NCBI GenBank assembly: GCA_025330725.1
Contig: JAIWND010000005.1
Location: 620,001 to 684,000, forward strand
Length of the DNA stretch: 64,000 nt
Source: Chlamydoabsidia padenii
Taxonomy: Eukaryota; Mucoromycota; Mucoromycetes; Mucorales; Cunninghamellaceae
Direction: 5' to 3'
Shown one piece after another: positions 1 to 11,065 of the stretch (position 1 is its first letter; each line of letters opens with the position of its first letter). A program made the translations under genes and the position numbers. The notes under the pieces are model-generated. The model saw nothing but the letters and a program-made list of their open reading frames with translations. It searched no databases and had not been told where the DNA came from.

Positions 1-1
1 A

Positions 2-781
2 CTTTTGGATGAAGAAGGAAACGAAGACAAGGACGATGGCTGGGATGACTGGGAAGTGGATGAAGACAGCGATAGCGATGATGGTGATGATTGGATCAAT
101 GTACCTAGCGACAATGAACAAGAATTCGACATTGATCTCGATGATGATGATAAAGAAGGCAACAAGACCAAGGACGACAAATCAGGCACTGAAGATGGTA
201 AACCCAAGCGACGTATTGGTAAACGACAACTTCGCAAGATGCTCGACGAACAAAAAGACGAGCCCCTGACTGAAGAACAACAACAGAAACTGACCGAAGA
301 AATGGAACTCCGCCGGGCTGAACAACAAAAGAAACAAGAAGCGGTACTCAAGATGGCCACGACAAGAATCCTCACACCTGCTGATTTCGCCAAACTAGAA
401 GAATTACGTCAAGCCAAGGAATCTGGTGATACCACAGCAACAGCTTCTGCCAGCAAGAAACGTAGCGCTTCCACCTTTGACGATAAAGACGATGGCCAGA
501 TTGACGAATATGCTATTTTGGGTCCTCGTAAAAAGATGAAACAAGATTATGAAGCTCGAATGGCGTCTATTCAAGAAGGTCGCGAAGGTCGGGAAAAGTT
601 TGGATCCAAGAAGGGCAACAAGGACCGTGGCAGTACCACCAACAGGGAAAAGGCGCGCAACAAGAATTTCCAAATGGTCTCCCAAAAATCATCTGTCCTG
701 TGGAAATCCAAGCGTAGTTTGTTTGACAAGCAAAAGTCATTACGGGCTGCCATCACCAAACAAAAGAAAAGAAAACATTAG
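2..781 (+). CDS. SDA1: SDA1 family protein, C-terminal part (5' end outside window)
   Basis: The reading frame is open from the first bases, so this is the last exon, or part of it, of a gene that starts upstream of the window. The product begins with a very acidic D/E-rich stretch (about residues 1-60), then a K/E-rich charged region, and ends in a basic tail. The tail has the conserved SDA1 ending: a GSKKG motif, then STTN.EK..NKNF, then SKRS, and a final KQKKRKH. SDA1 proteins act in the nucleus and nucleolus in 60S ribosomal subunit maturation and export and in actin/cell-cycle control in yeast. The acidic-then-basic layout and C-terminal motif support the family; the N-terminal SDA1 domain cannot be checked here. 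The stop is TAG-free: it is the TAA at 779-781. Confidence 0.85.
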   Translation, partial: LLDEEGNEDKDDGWDDWEVDEDSDSDDGDDWINVPSDNEQEFDIDLDDDDKEGNKTKDDKSGTEDGKPKRRIGKRQLRKMLDEQKDEPLTEEQQQKLTEEMELRRAEQQKKQEAVLKMATTRILTPADFAKLEELRQAKESGDTTATASASKKRSASTFDDKDDGQIDEYAILGPRKKMKQDYEARMASIQEGREGREKFGSKKGNKDRGSTTNREKARNKNFQMVSQKSSVLWKSKRSLFDKQKSLRAAITKQKKRKH

Positions 782-1664
782 ATTTAGATATAGTTGCTTA
801 TACTTACCATTATATCTCCTCCCCCTCATCTTGTTGTAAATTCATTTGTATCATTGTAGTTTACTATCCTGTTGTTTTTTACATTTTATTCATTTACCAT
901 AGATCTAACTCATCCCTCCTTCATCATTTATTAATCTTTTTATCATCGAAATAAAAAATAAATACCTGCTCTCTTACAAGAGTTGTTTATTATCATCACT
1001 GTCTTCTTAGGATGAAAACTTTATGTCATCACCGGATTTAGAATGCCATTACCTTTATCTGCAAAAAGGTGTTGTTGATTATGCATGAATGTCACAAAGT
1101 TACAATTCCGACTACGACTGCCAAAAGTCCTGCATGAACTCAGATCCCGGTCACTTTATACCAAGCCGTAGGCGTAATTGAATTCCATTGATCAGTAGTG
1201 ACCATGTCGAAATGTCAAAACCCCGCTTCATGCGAACCCATTTCCAAAAAAGACGGTGCATGGGCCAATAGTATGCTTAGTATGAAGCAAAATGATTGGA
1301 TGTTTGTCATTTCCTGCATAAAAAAGGTTAAAAGACCGTCGCATTTGATATGATACACTTAATGTGTGTGTTTTTTTTTGTTTTTATTTAAAAATATGAC
1401 GGAATGATACACATGAAGGCGGAGTAAAAGTAATAAAAAAAATAAAAAAAAAAAAAAGTACATATTGAGGTCAAAGAATGATAATAGGCTAATGTAATAT
1501 AAAAAGAAGTACAAAGGAATATATAGACGACAGATTGGCAATGGAGACCAAGATAGGATAGGTGGTATCGTATTCGTTTTGATAGGTCGCCCAATTCGAC
1601 CAGTGATATATGTGTATATATAAAGGATAAGCATAAAACATCAGATGGCATCATTTGATGAGCG
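782..1664. other. Intergenic region, convergent 3' ends
   Basis: AT-rich spacer between the 3' ends of SDA1 and the Pumilio gene. It holds AATAAA-like poly(A) signals near 950-960 and A/T tracts (1370-1380, 1435-1456). No coding exon is supported. Confidence 0.6.
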
Positions 1665-4600
1665 TTAATTTTGAGGTAAATGTGGCTGTCGCTGTTGTTG
1701 AAGTGGTGGGTGATGATTTTCGTAATGCTGTGGTTGTTGAGATGAGCGTTGTTGATCCCGAGATATCTTGCTATGAATACGTTTGCCATATGGAGTACTT
1801 CGGATAGAAGCCAATAAGGGACGAATACAATCTACAAGCTATTGATCACATAAACCATAACCAGTTAGTATACATATAAAATATCCACTGAATGATCCAT
1901 TTACCTCTGTCCTCTGATCTGACTGGGCGAAGTCCAAAGAAGTCTGGATAACGTAGTTGGCGAAGGAGTCACGAAGTAACTTCTCCATCGCAGTAGGATC
2001 TATGAATTCGGCAATCAGAAGTCTACGGATGTCTGGTGAAGCTACACGAATACACTAATGATATAAAAAATTGGGACCGGGGTGAGTTTCACTAGTCATT
2101 GTCATTTTCTTGTTTCGATATTACCTTTTCAATCACATTGGAGCTGAATTTCTGAGTGGATAGATAGCAAGTATGTCCCACAAATTGTCGAATGAGTCCA
2201 TCAGAAAATCGAGAATCTTTAATTTCCAACACATATTGCACAACATAGTTTCCATACGGATCTTGGACCAAAGGGAGGGCATGACGAGTGATTTCTTCAA
2301 CCAATTGTGCCTGATTGCATATGAATATATCAATAGAATGTTAGTTCACTTGTATTTGTCTATTTTTCGTGTTTGCGTTTACCTTTTGAGAAGTAGAAGC
2401 ATAATCGATACATCGTTGGAGTACACAACAGCCGTGCTTGTGAGTTGCCACCTTCACACAATTGTCACTAACAACATCGTAGATAAATTGTCGGTGTTCC
2501 GCTGAGAGTCGATACAAGCATTTTTGAATAACATGGTTGCCATTCAAATCCTTGATCAAGGGTACCACACTAGGATGCAATGAGGAAGTGATCCTTTGAA
2601 TCTATAAAATGAATCAAATTAGTGATGTCTTTTCTTCTTCTTTTTTTCTTCTTTCCGTTGGCTTACTTGGTCAGAGGTTGATAAACATTCAATGAGTTTT
2701 TGGACCGCCCGAGTTCCGTGCATATTGAGCGAGATGTTGACAATATTTGGTCCGACAATATCCACAATTTTATCCCGTTGATCCACGTCGCATCGTTCCA
2801 GTAGTTTCTGACACAAGTAGTTCCCAAATGAATCTATATATAATGATAAACATGATTAGCATACTAGGTGTAGATGCCCCCCCCCGTTTCTTTCATACTT
2901 ACTAGTCATCAGCTCCACGAAATGACCATGGATTTCATCATAGATAGCTTGAACAGCCTGTACACCGTTTTGAGATGATGTGTCTTCGATTTTGCGTTGT
3001 AAAAACCGACACCCATTTTGATCCTTGGCCAGTTCGTATAAACGTCCTTCAAAATCCTTGAGACTAGCATTTGCAAATCGGCCAGACTCTTGGTCAGTAG
3101 AAGATCGACGAGAAGGTGACAAGTGTTGCTGTTGTTGTTGTTGTTGTTGCTGATCGTAATGTTGGTTGTACAAAGGATGTTGATGGTGAGAATGTTGTGG
3201 ATAAGGTAAGACACCATTGCCACGACCATAAACAGAAGAGGATGCACCGACAGGAAATACAGGTAAGGTAGTTGAGGATGGCGTTATCATGCTCGAGTTA
3301 TTGAGAAGGACAGCTGAGGAGTTGAAGAGAGTATTCACAGGGAATGATGGATACAGAGAAGAAGGATGTGTGTTGCTTGATATGGGTGTGTGTTGTTGTT
3401 GTAGCATTCGAGGTGATGATGATCTTGAAATTGCCGCTCCATTAGATATCGACGATGAAGCAGGATGAGTGGATTGACATTGATCACCGAGAGTACAATA
3501 GCCATATTGAATATATTGTTGACAAAGGGGCGCAAGTTGTTCATTGTTGCCCTTCCCTAGCACATCCGATGATCCATTATAAAATCCAAATGAGGCTGCT
3601 GTTGATCCGGTTTGCTGAGTTCCATTGTTGATACTGGTAGCCCGTAAATCTGAGTGGGATTGTGATGTAGTGAGACGGGTTTTGATGCCTGATAGATCGG
3701 GATAAAAGCCTTGGTACCGAGCAGAATCCGAATGCTGCCAACCATAAGATGATCGCCGAGGAAGTGTTGAATTGTATGAGGTAGCTGATGCATTTATCCT
3801 GTTGTTGTAAGTTGATGATTCTGGCATGTATAGGTGATGGTTGGCACCAGCCTCTGTTGAAGTGTCGTGAGGATACATTCCATGATTGTTGGTAGGATGA
3901 TCAAGATATTCAGTCCATGATTTGCTTCGTAAGGCCTGCAAGTTCTTTTCATAACCCATAGGTGCATTTTGCATATTAAACTAAACAAACATATAAAGAT
4001 AAAAATGAGTAAAGCGATAAAGAGAATATAATAAAAGAGCAGCCAATCACGTACCAGATCATTGTAATCATTCGTTGGAGCAAAGGAAGGAGACTGGTAT
4101 TGGTGACTTGTTGGGTTCTGAGGCAGTTGCAGTGATCGTTTTTGGAAGACAGAATTTGCACCTAAATAAATAAATAAAAATAAAAAGGATACGCTCAGTG
4201 TTCCATTTGACGCTAAAGTCGTTCTTACCTTCCAGAGTTGTTGTTGGTCCATAATTCCTTGTCCCATCGTTAGGTGAAGACAATTGTCGAGTTGGTTGAG
4301 TAGCCGTAAAGGCAGATCGAAGTGTTGATTTCATAGAGTGATTCGATTCAGGTGTTGGGGATGGTCTAAATTCATAACAAATTATGTTAGTAACAGGACC
4401 CTTCTCTTATTAAGGTATTTTGATAAAATGCTTACTTTTGGCTGGTGTTTTCTACTTGTAGTTTCGAGCTGAATAAGAATTCCAAAGGTTGATTTGTATC
4501 GCTGTCACTGTTTCTTCGTGAGTTTGGTACAGAGCGAGATACCAGAGAGAGCATTGAGGGTGAGTCTTTCATAAAGGCAGATTGATAGTTGTAAAGATTA

Positions 4601-4859
4601 GCCAAGTCATCGGATAATAAGTGTTGTGACTGATTCAAGTTACTATGTCGTTGTCGTGTTTCGGCGACCAAGACCTGGAGTGATTAGTATATATATAAAA
4701 AAGGTTATGTTGTGTGAGTGATCCATAAACAGTCATGTATAGTTCTTCTTGATATCTTACGTTGGAGCCGGTACTGTCCTGTTTGTCATTGGGCATAGTG
4801 TCACAGTGGAGGAAGGAGGAGTCACACGGATGGGTTTGGTTGAAGGACTGGTTGGCCAT
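1665..4859 (-). CDS. Pumilio (PUF) family RNA-binding protein with CCCH zinc finger
   Basis: Ten exons on the minus strand: 4859-4761, 4674-4436, 4365-4229, 4161-4055, 3980-2903, 2833-2667, 2601-2383, 2310-2125, 2054-1905, 1838-1665; 851 aa. The C-terminal third is a full Pumilio homology domain. Recognisable repeat cores include NGCRFLQ, SFGNYLCQK, LNGNHVIQK, HGCCVLQR, YGNYVVQ, SSNVIEK and FANYVIQ; the SNxxE and NYxxQ triplets are those that read G and U in UGUA-type 3'UTR elements. These proteins bind mRNA 3'UTRs in the cytoplasm and promote decay or localisation. The N-terminal half is Ser/Asn/Gln-rich and disordered, with a poly-Gln run (about 3126-3155), but contains a canonical CX8CX5CX3H zinc finger near residues 347-366. 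The exon phases agree throughout. The class is very sure; which fungal PUF ortholog it is remains open. Confidence 0.93.
3465..3524 (-). other. CCCH zinc finger inside the PUF protein
   Basis: Within the large fifth exon the protein carries Cys-x8-Cys-x5-Cys-x3-His (residues about 347, 356, 362, 366), the spacing of Tis11-type RNA-binding zinc fingers, with an aromatic-rich YIQYGYC core. It lies roughly 150 residues before the first Pumilio repeat. Confidence 0.8.
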
Positions 4860-5628
4860 TCAGAAAGTTGACAGGGAATGGTTCATGCAAACAAGTAAGT
4901 AATAAGGTACAAAAAGGGATAGTAATATGCTGCTGTTTATGTTACAAGGTGGTTTTATGAATAAAACAGTTTTGAGTGTAAATAATGTTAAAAGGAAGAA
5001 AGAAAAAAGAAAAGAAAAATTTTCCTTTCATGTTTTTTCTGCAGTATGTGAAACTCCGACAAAATGGATCCATTGGCCCTTCATGCGGGGATAAAACCCA
5101 AAGTGTTGGAAATTCAATAATAGATGATATGTAGGTAAATCATCCTGCTGACTAGTTTGACTAAGAATTGGGTTTAAGCTTTCTTTCATGCATACGCATT
5201 CCATCTATTGTGATGTATGTTGCTATTGCCACGCTGTCCCAATATAAAGCAAAAGAGGAGATCATGCAACCTCATGAGAAGCAACGATAATTGTACTAGC
5301 CATGGCAGATGCCTGGTTAGATCAATGCGATCGGGATTTGAATTTGGATTTTACTGTGCAATCTGCATAAATGGTTCAGAGTGACCACCTATCCATCATA
5401 CACACACCCTTTATCAACAATAACGCATCATCCAATAAAGACCACCTAAATTTTAAACACAAAATGAAGTGACATTGGGTTTCGAATGTTTATTTCATAA
5501 ATAATATGTTTCAATATAAAGAGGACTAATAATGTTATACAAAGACAACTACAAATGGAATACAAATAATAAGGGCCCAGTATAAAAGTGATCACCATAT
5601 TATGTCGACGTGATGATGAGTTCACTTT
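4860..5628. other. Intergenic region upstream of PUF gene and downstream of lipase A
   Basis: Holds the presumed PUF promoter, with pyrimidine/purine tracts near 4990-5040, and the 3' flank of lipase A. No convincing exon is present. Confidence 0.5.
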
Positions 5629-7302
5629 TTAAAAGATATTGTTGGGTCCAATAGGTCGTCCAAGTAGAGCATTCAAATCATCCCAGATGAGTTTGCCAAA
5701 CACACCAAGGGCCCCGGGATCCAAAGCCGAGGTAAGTGTTACACGTGATGAGCATCCGGGTTTTCTAGCCTTGTTGTTGAATCCATCAATCAAAAAGTTA
5801 ATAGCATTTGCAGCACCAGTGATGGCAAGGATCGCTAATATATATTCATAAAGATCAGTAAATACCCCGTCCTCTTTATATGCTAATCCTGTACCATCCC
5901 ACCACTTACCATGTTCGGATAGTTCGTCTTGTACAAATTGAATACTGGTACCACTGTCAGCAGAAGCGCACCAGTCCTTATACATTTTCTGTGCTGGTGC
6001 AAAAGGTACCTTTAAGTCATCAGAATGAGAGAAAGAGAGAGAGAGAAGGATTAGTATTGGATGAGATCAAAATTATATCTACTTACCACTTCGTCATGAC
6101 TAGCATGATACATAAACAAAGGAATCTTCGGTGTACCTAGTTTACCCATGATGTTATCTTGAAGGATTTTGTTGGTAATAGGACTGTTCAAATAGTCCGT
6201 TCGATTAAAGTAGCTATTAATATCCTGGAATGCAAACTTGAGAACCAAAGCAGCAGCGCAGTAGTTAGTGGCATCCCGGAAGGTCTGTTTCTTGCTGGGT
6301 AACAAGATTGTGTCAAGATAGGCGTCCAAGTCAGGATACCTAATCCAAAAAAAAAAAAAGAAAAGAAAAAAGTTCAAGTTAGTCATCTACCCTTCCCCCT
6401 ATTTTTATATTACACACTTACTGATGACTGAGACCCAAGATTCCAGCAGGAACCAACCCACAGAATGGAGATTTGTTGACAGCGTTGAGTGTGGCATTAA
6501 GATTAACAGGAGTTCCACCAATTGCGGCACCGATTATAGACAGTTCTGGAGCATACGATGCTTGTAGTTGAGCAGCCCAGCCACTGGCAAGAGCCCCACC
6601 AGAATATCCCCAAAGTTGTACCTTGGCATTGGGTGACAGTTGAGTTTGGTTGCCTGTAGTTAAAACCGCACGAATCGAATCAAGTACACCATGACCAGAA
6701 TTAGCACCAACCGTAAAGTATGATTTAGGACCTTCGTAATCAGGAGTGTTCACGTACCAGCCGCGCGCAAGGAGGGTGTCCATTAACAAGATTTCGGCTT
6801 GAGGAAGAACACCACCGAGACTTGTTCCTTTTTGGAGAGAGTAAGAAGGTGCACAATCACTTGTAGGACTATCTTCAGCTGTTTGGTAAGAGACTAAATG
6901 GATGTGAAGAAAAGAAGAAGAAAGATTGTTAGTAAAAAATGACAAGACCACCCAAGTTAAAAGTTACTTGCCTAGTTTTGTTGGATCAGCATTCTTTGGC
7001 ACCATCAATGTTGTGACCGTAGCAGTAGGATTGCCTAACGCATCAGTAGAGCGATAAAGGAATTGGTAGACACCTTGAATGTTTTGAGGAAAAGCAGAGA
7101 AAGCAGAAAGGGAATTGGGAGACAAGACACGAGTTTTTAAAATGGCCCCAGGTTTCGTATTTTCAAATCCCGCATCTGGCACATAAAAGGGGTCCACTGA
7201 CGGTTTCAGGGCATCTCTTGTCAAAAGTGGTGCACCAGACACAATAGAAATAAGAAACACACCAATTAAACTAGTCCACTTGATAGAAATAGAATAAAGC
7301 AT
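5629..7302 (-). CDS. Secreted LIP-family triacylglycerol lipase (copy A)
   Basis: Five exons: 7302-6972, 6893-6422, 6339-6087, 6009-5910, 5834-5629; 453 aa. The start at 7302 gives a clean signal peptide (hydrophobic core SLIGVFLISIVSGA); an upstream in-frame ATG at 7365 would add 21 residues and is less likely. The family is the fungal secretory lipases (PF03583, like Candida antarctica lipase A), extracellular enzymes that hydrolyse triglycerides. The nucleophile motif GYSGG has Ser near residue 208. The likely acid is the Asp of YHASHDEV (about 350) and the likely base the His of ELSEH (about 385). Intron 1 uses a GC donor (GGCAAGT); this assignment is supported because only it keeps frame and matches the junction in copies B and C. 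The last intron is 75 nt with no stop, so retention would stay in frame. It has two relatives nearby. Confidence 0.9.
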
Positions 7303-8634
7303 TAGACTAAGCAAAAGAGAAGGGGAAAAAAGTGGGAGAGAATTAGTGAAGGTTCGCGTTTTCATGCCACAACCATGATCAGGATCATTACTTTACCGTT
7401 AGCAATAATGATCTAGAAGAATTTTTATTATCGTAAGTGATGAATCTAATAAAGAAATTGATCTTTTATATGCATTTTGAATTCCTTCTTCCATGTGGTT
7501 TTCCTTTGCAACAATGCAACAATGGAGAAAGAGGGTGGGTGGAAAAGTTAACGTTTCCATTCTGGGTGGTAAGGTACTTTTTGCCCTTTAAAAAAGTTTG
7601 TGCAAGTAGACAATTGAGTTGTAGAATCCTGAGAATAAAGCATACGTAAAATGAAAAAATGATCTTTGTGATTGAGTAACCTCAAAATCGCATTGACAAT
7701 CGACAATGTTCCTAAAACGGCAACAAAATTTGAAACCTCGACTACCCCACTCTTTCATGGCCGTGTCTATTGTACATGAAGGATGTACTCCTGGGAATTG
7801 TTTTTTGTGCTTTCGTTTAACCCGAACCAGTAAATGAATGCTATGTACTCGCACAAAAAAAAAAAAAAAGTCACTGGGCAAGTTTATTTTTTGGCTCGCG
7901 CATGAATATGGTGAAGAAACATACGATATATGACAAAGACAGTGTTATACTGTAATAAGATTTGAACCCTGGTTACACTTTTTTAATTAAAAGAATCTGG
8001 TTTGTGATTCAGGAACAGATAAATGATCGTAGACAAGTAAAAACATGGCTATATCTCCACAACTTTTTCGTTACACAGGGAAACATCGTTCCGCATATAC
8101 CTATATGTACTGATGTATGAGTACCGCAACATATCTTACACCAAGGTGGTTCTGTTTGACGATGCATCGGATACTAAAAAGAGCACAAGGGTTAAAGTGG
8201 AGGATGGGTCGAATCATTTACGGCTAAATTCATGCATTGATGCTTTTTCAAATCCCGACATCCCTCTTTTTAAACTCCTGCTTTTCTTGGAACAATTTTT
8301 TTTTTTCATTTCCGGCTCCACCCGTTATAGTACAACTGCGTCATGCAACTCCTGAATGAAAAGCACGATTGAGATACAAAACAACAAGTGATACAAATCA
8401 TAGTTAGAAGGAAAAAAAAAGGAAATGGTTCCAAGTGAATGGGCTGATAAAATCCCGCGAGCAAAGCAAAAAAGAATCGAACAAGTGATACAAAGTAACA
8501 TAGCATAATCAGAACAGTCCTATTTTATATATTCTTAAGGGAAAGCATGACCCAAATTCATTATTGAGCAAGAGAAACTTTCTTACATGCATAAGATCAG
8601 ATGTCATATTATCGATAAAATCCTATATGCTACC
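7303..8634. other. Intergenic region, no gene seen
   Basis: About 1.3 kb, AT-rich, with an A-tract (7855-7869). An AAATCCCG-containing motif lies near 8249-8261. A TTCAAATC-like string near 7960 recalls a tRNA B box, but no cloverleaf forms. Confidence 0.5.
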
Positions 8635-8855
8635 AGTAAAATCAGGCGCCAATACCGTTTCTCCTTCTGCATCACCCAATAAGGCCATATATAACAGCAA
8701 ACAATAGCATATTTATTCATAACATTTTATTACTATAGACTACTCTATAAGCTAATACTATAGTAAAATTGATGATAAACATCCGCCATGATCAAACCGA
8801 AGAGTAATTGCCCGAGTATAGTAGTCGATCATCTTGTAGTGCGTTGCGATCTTCG

Positions 8856-10375
8856 TTACAAAGTCCGTAAATGGCATCCTCGTCGTCGGGGCACACCTTG
8901 AAATCCATCTTGTAAAAACTTCATAACATCCTTGATACCAACTAGAGCAAGAGTACCTAGTAGAGAGAGAGTATTTAGTGTTAGTATATCGAGGATGATT
9001 TGTATTTTTTTTTCTTACCATGATCGAGAAGTTTATGTGATACGAACTCAATGTCCGCAACAGTAGAGCACCAGTCTACATACAATTTCAAAGCTGGTTT
9101 GTAAGGTACCTATTCGTAAATGGCACAGAAAAGTAGATGGTTAGTTGGCAATGCCCCCCTCCCCCACCCCACCCTATTTGATTATAAATGATCTTACCGC
9201 TTCATCCTGTTCGGCATGATACATAAACACAGGGAATTTCGGTGGTCCTGTCCTACCCATCCTACTTTCATTCATCACACGATTAAAGACAGGATTGTTC
9301 AAAAAATCGTCCTGGTTAGAGTAACTTTGTATATCTTGGTGAGGGTATTCGGTGAGCAGAGTGTCGACACAATAATTGGCAGCATCCTTGAATTTCTGTT
9401 TCTTTTCCGGCAAGATGGCTTGGTCGAGATATTTCCCAAATAGAGGATACCTGGCATTTACAATAAAAGTGTTAGTACATCAAATCATACATAGATTGTC
9501 CATTCTCTTTGATACTTACTGTCTGCCGAGTGCGATAAACCCTGCAAAATTGAATCCACTGTTCAACTTGCCATTATTGTATCGAACCAGAGAATCAATG
9601 TCGACCAGAGTACCACCAAATGCCGCGCCAGTAATATGCAAGTCGGGAGCATACGATGCCTGTAGTTGAGTAGCCCATCCTGTTGCATGAGCGCCACCAG
9701 AGTATCCCCAGAGTTGAATTTTCGCATCCAAATGTAGTTTGGTGAGGTTGTTTTTACCAGAGTTCAAGACCGCCCGAATAGAATCCAATACACAATGTCC
9801 AGCATTAGGGCCAACCAAAAAGTAAGCGTATGGTCCTTCGTGATCAGGTACATTTACATACCAGCCCTTGCCAGAAGAGAAGCTATAACCTCTTTTTCTT
9901 GTTCAAAAGACAATGAGCGTGGACCAGCGTTGTGAAGGTTGTAAGATGGCGCACAGTCACTTCTGGCACTATCTTCTGGTATTTGGTAGGATACTATCAA
10001 GCAATAATTCAAACGTCAGTATTAAAAAAAACGTTCCTTTAAGTTTATAATTCCCAACTTACATAGTTTGGTAGGGTCTCCATTCTTTGGTACCAATAAT
10101 GTTGTCACTGCTGCAATAGGATTATTAAGAGCATCGGTCGACCGGTAGAGGATTTGGTGAGCGCTGTCAACAAAGTGATGAAGAGAGAAAAGAGAAGCGG
10201 GAGACAAGATCCTTGTCCTCAAAATAGCTCCCGGGCTTTCATTTTCAAATCCCGCGTCGGGAATATAAAATGTATCGATGGGGTCGTTTTGAGCAAGAGG
10301 TACAGTTGCACCTACCACAGCCAAGAGTGAACTTGATAAAGCAATCCATAGGAAGAAAGTAGACTGAATCATCAA
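8856..10375 (-). pseudogene. LIP-family secretory lipase, copy B, frameshifted
   Basis: Exon layout matches copy C: 10375-10063, 9993-9520, 9450-9198, 9109-9019, 8956-8856. It starts with a signal peptide (ALSSSLLAVVGAT) and keeps the GYSGG nucleophile motif. In exon 2 the G run coding LLARGWYV is one G shorter than in copy C (plus strand CAGCCCTTGCC near 9861-9871 versus CAGCCCCTTGCC). This shifts the frame to a stop two codons later, before the catalytic serine. All other splice sites and the downstream frame are intact, so the lesion is young, or is an assembly error in a homopolymer. If the base is real, no active lipase is made. Confidence 0.8.
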
Positions 10376-10430
10376 ACTATTTAAACGGAATAAATGTTAT
10401 TTTGTTAATAATAGCCAGGGATCTGGGTGC

Positions 10431-10437
10431 TTTTATA
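10431..10437 (-). promoter_or_regulatory. TATA box of lipase copy B
   Basis: TATAAAA on the minus strand, 56 nt before the ATG at 10375. The same box sits at the same distance in copy C. Confidence 0.55.
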
Positions 10438-11065
10438 CAAAATGATACAGTAGAAGATTAGTCGAGATGGAAATAAAAAAACGATGCAACAAGCAACCTT
10501 GGGAGTTTTTGCATACAGTTTGCATAGCCGCTTCGCAATGTACGTATAATAAGAATATTGACCCAAAAGTGGGAGTTTTGGGATTTGAGAATATCCGTGC
10601 AGGCAAGCGATAATCATATACAATGAGACTTGAGTGAAAGACACATACATCCAGCATTCCAATATTAAACAAAGATTTGGGACAGTTTTATTATAACAAC
10701 AACATTTTTATTCAGTACAGCATATATCTACAACTACTTTTTCTATTAAGGGAAGGGAAGGGTGAGGGGGGGAAGGGGAGATGGCAAATAACAAGTGTGG
10801 AAGGGGAAGGGGAGAGAGATTTTATACCTATATATTCCTAAACTAGACCGAGATGCCATTTAATGTATTAATCAAAACGTCCTTCCCCATAATATGGCAT
10901 CCTTCTTGATGGCAGGATATTGAGAATGGTGTATTTTCGATTGTTGCCAGTGGTAATATATCGTCCATTTCATATCGCTTCGTTGATACACTACAAGATA
11001 AAGAGAGGTTAGATTATTATGGCGCTTGTTTCCTAATAATTATCAGATTCTTTTCCCCTTGAAGA

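Larger units (their letters stand above)
8635..11065 (-). mobile_element. Lipase-bearing repeated block, copy B (2431 bp)
   Basis: This stretch is nearly the same as 20792-23253, in the same orientation, and the similarity stops sharply at both ends. Each copy is flanked by GGTA (minus strand) at its two ends: here complements of 11066-11069 and 8631-8634. The block contains a lipase gene, about 220 bp of its 3' flank and about 690 bp of its 5' flank, including a G/A-rich tract (10750-10820). I see no terminal inverted repeats and no transposase, so the movement mechanism is unknown. Calling it mobile is inference from two sharp-edged copies, one of which interrupts a gene. Confidence 0.55.

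Noticed and set aside
7303..7365. Upstream in-frame start for lipase A
   Set aside because: The signal peptide is better placed with the Met at 7302, as in copies B and C.
7950..7980. tRNA-like B box (GGGTTCAAATC on the minus strand)
   Set aside because: The T-stem bases do not pair and no acceptor, D or anticodon arm can be drawn.
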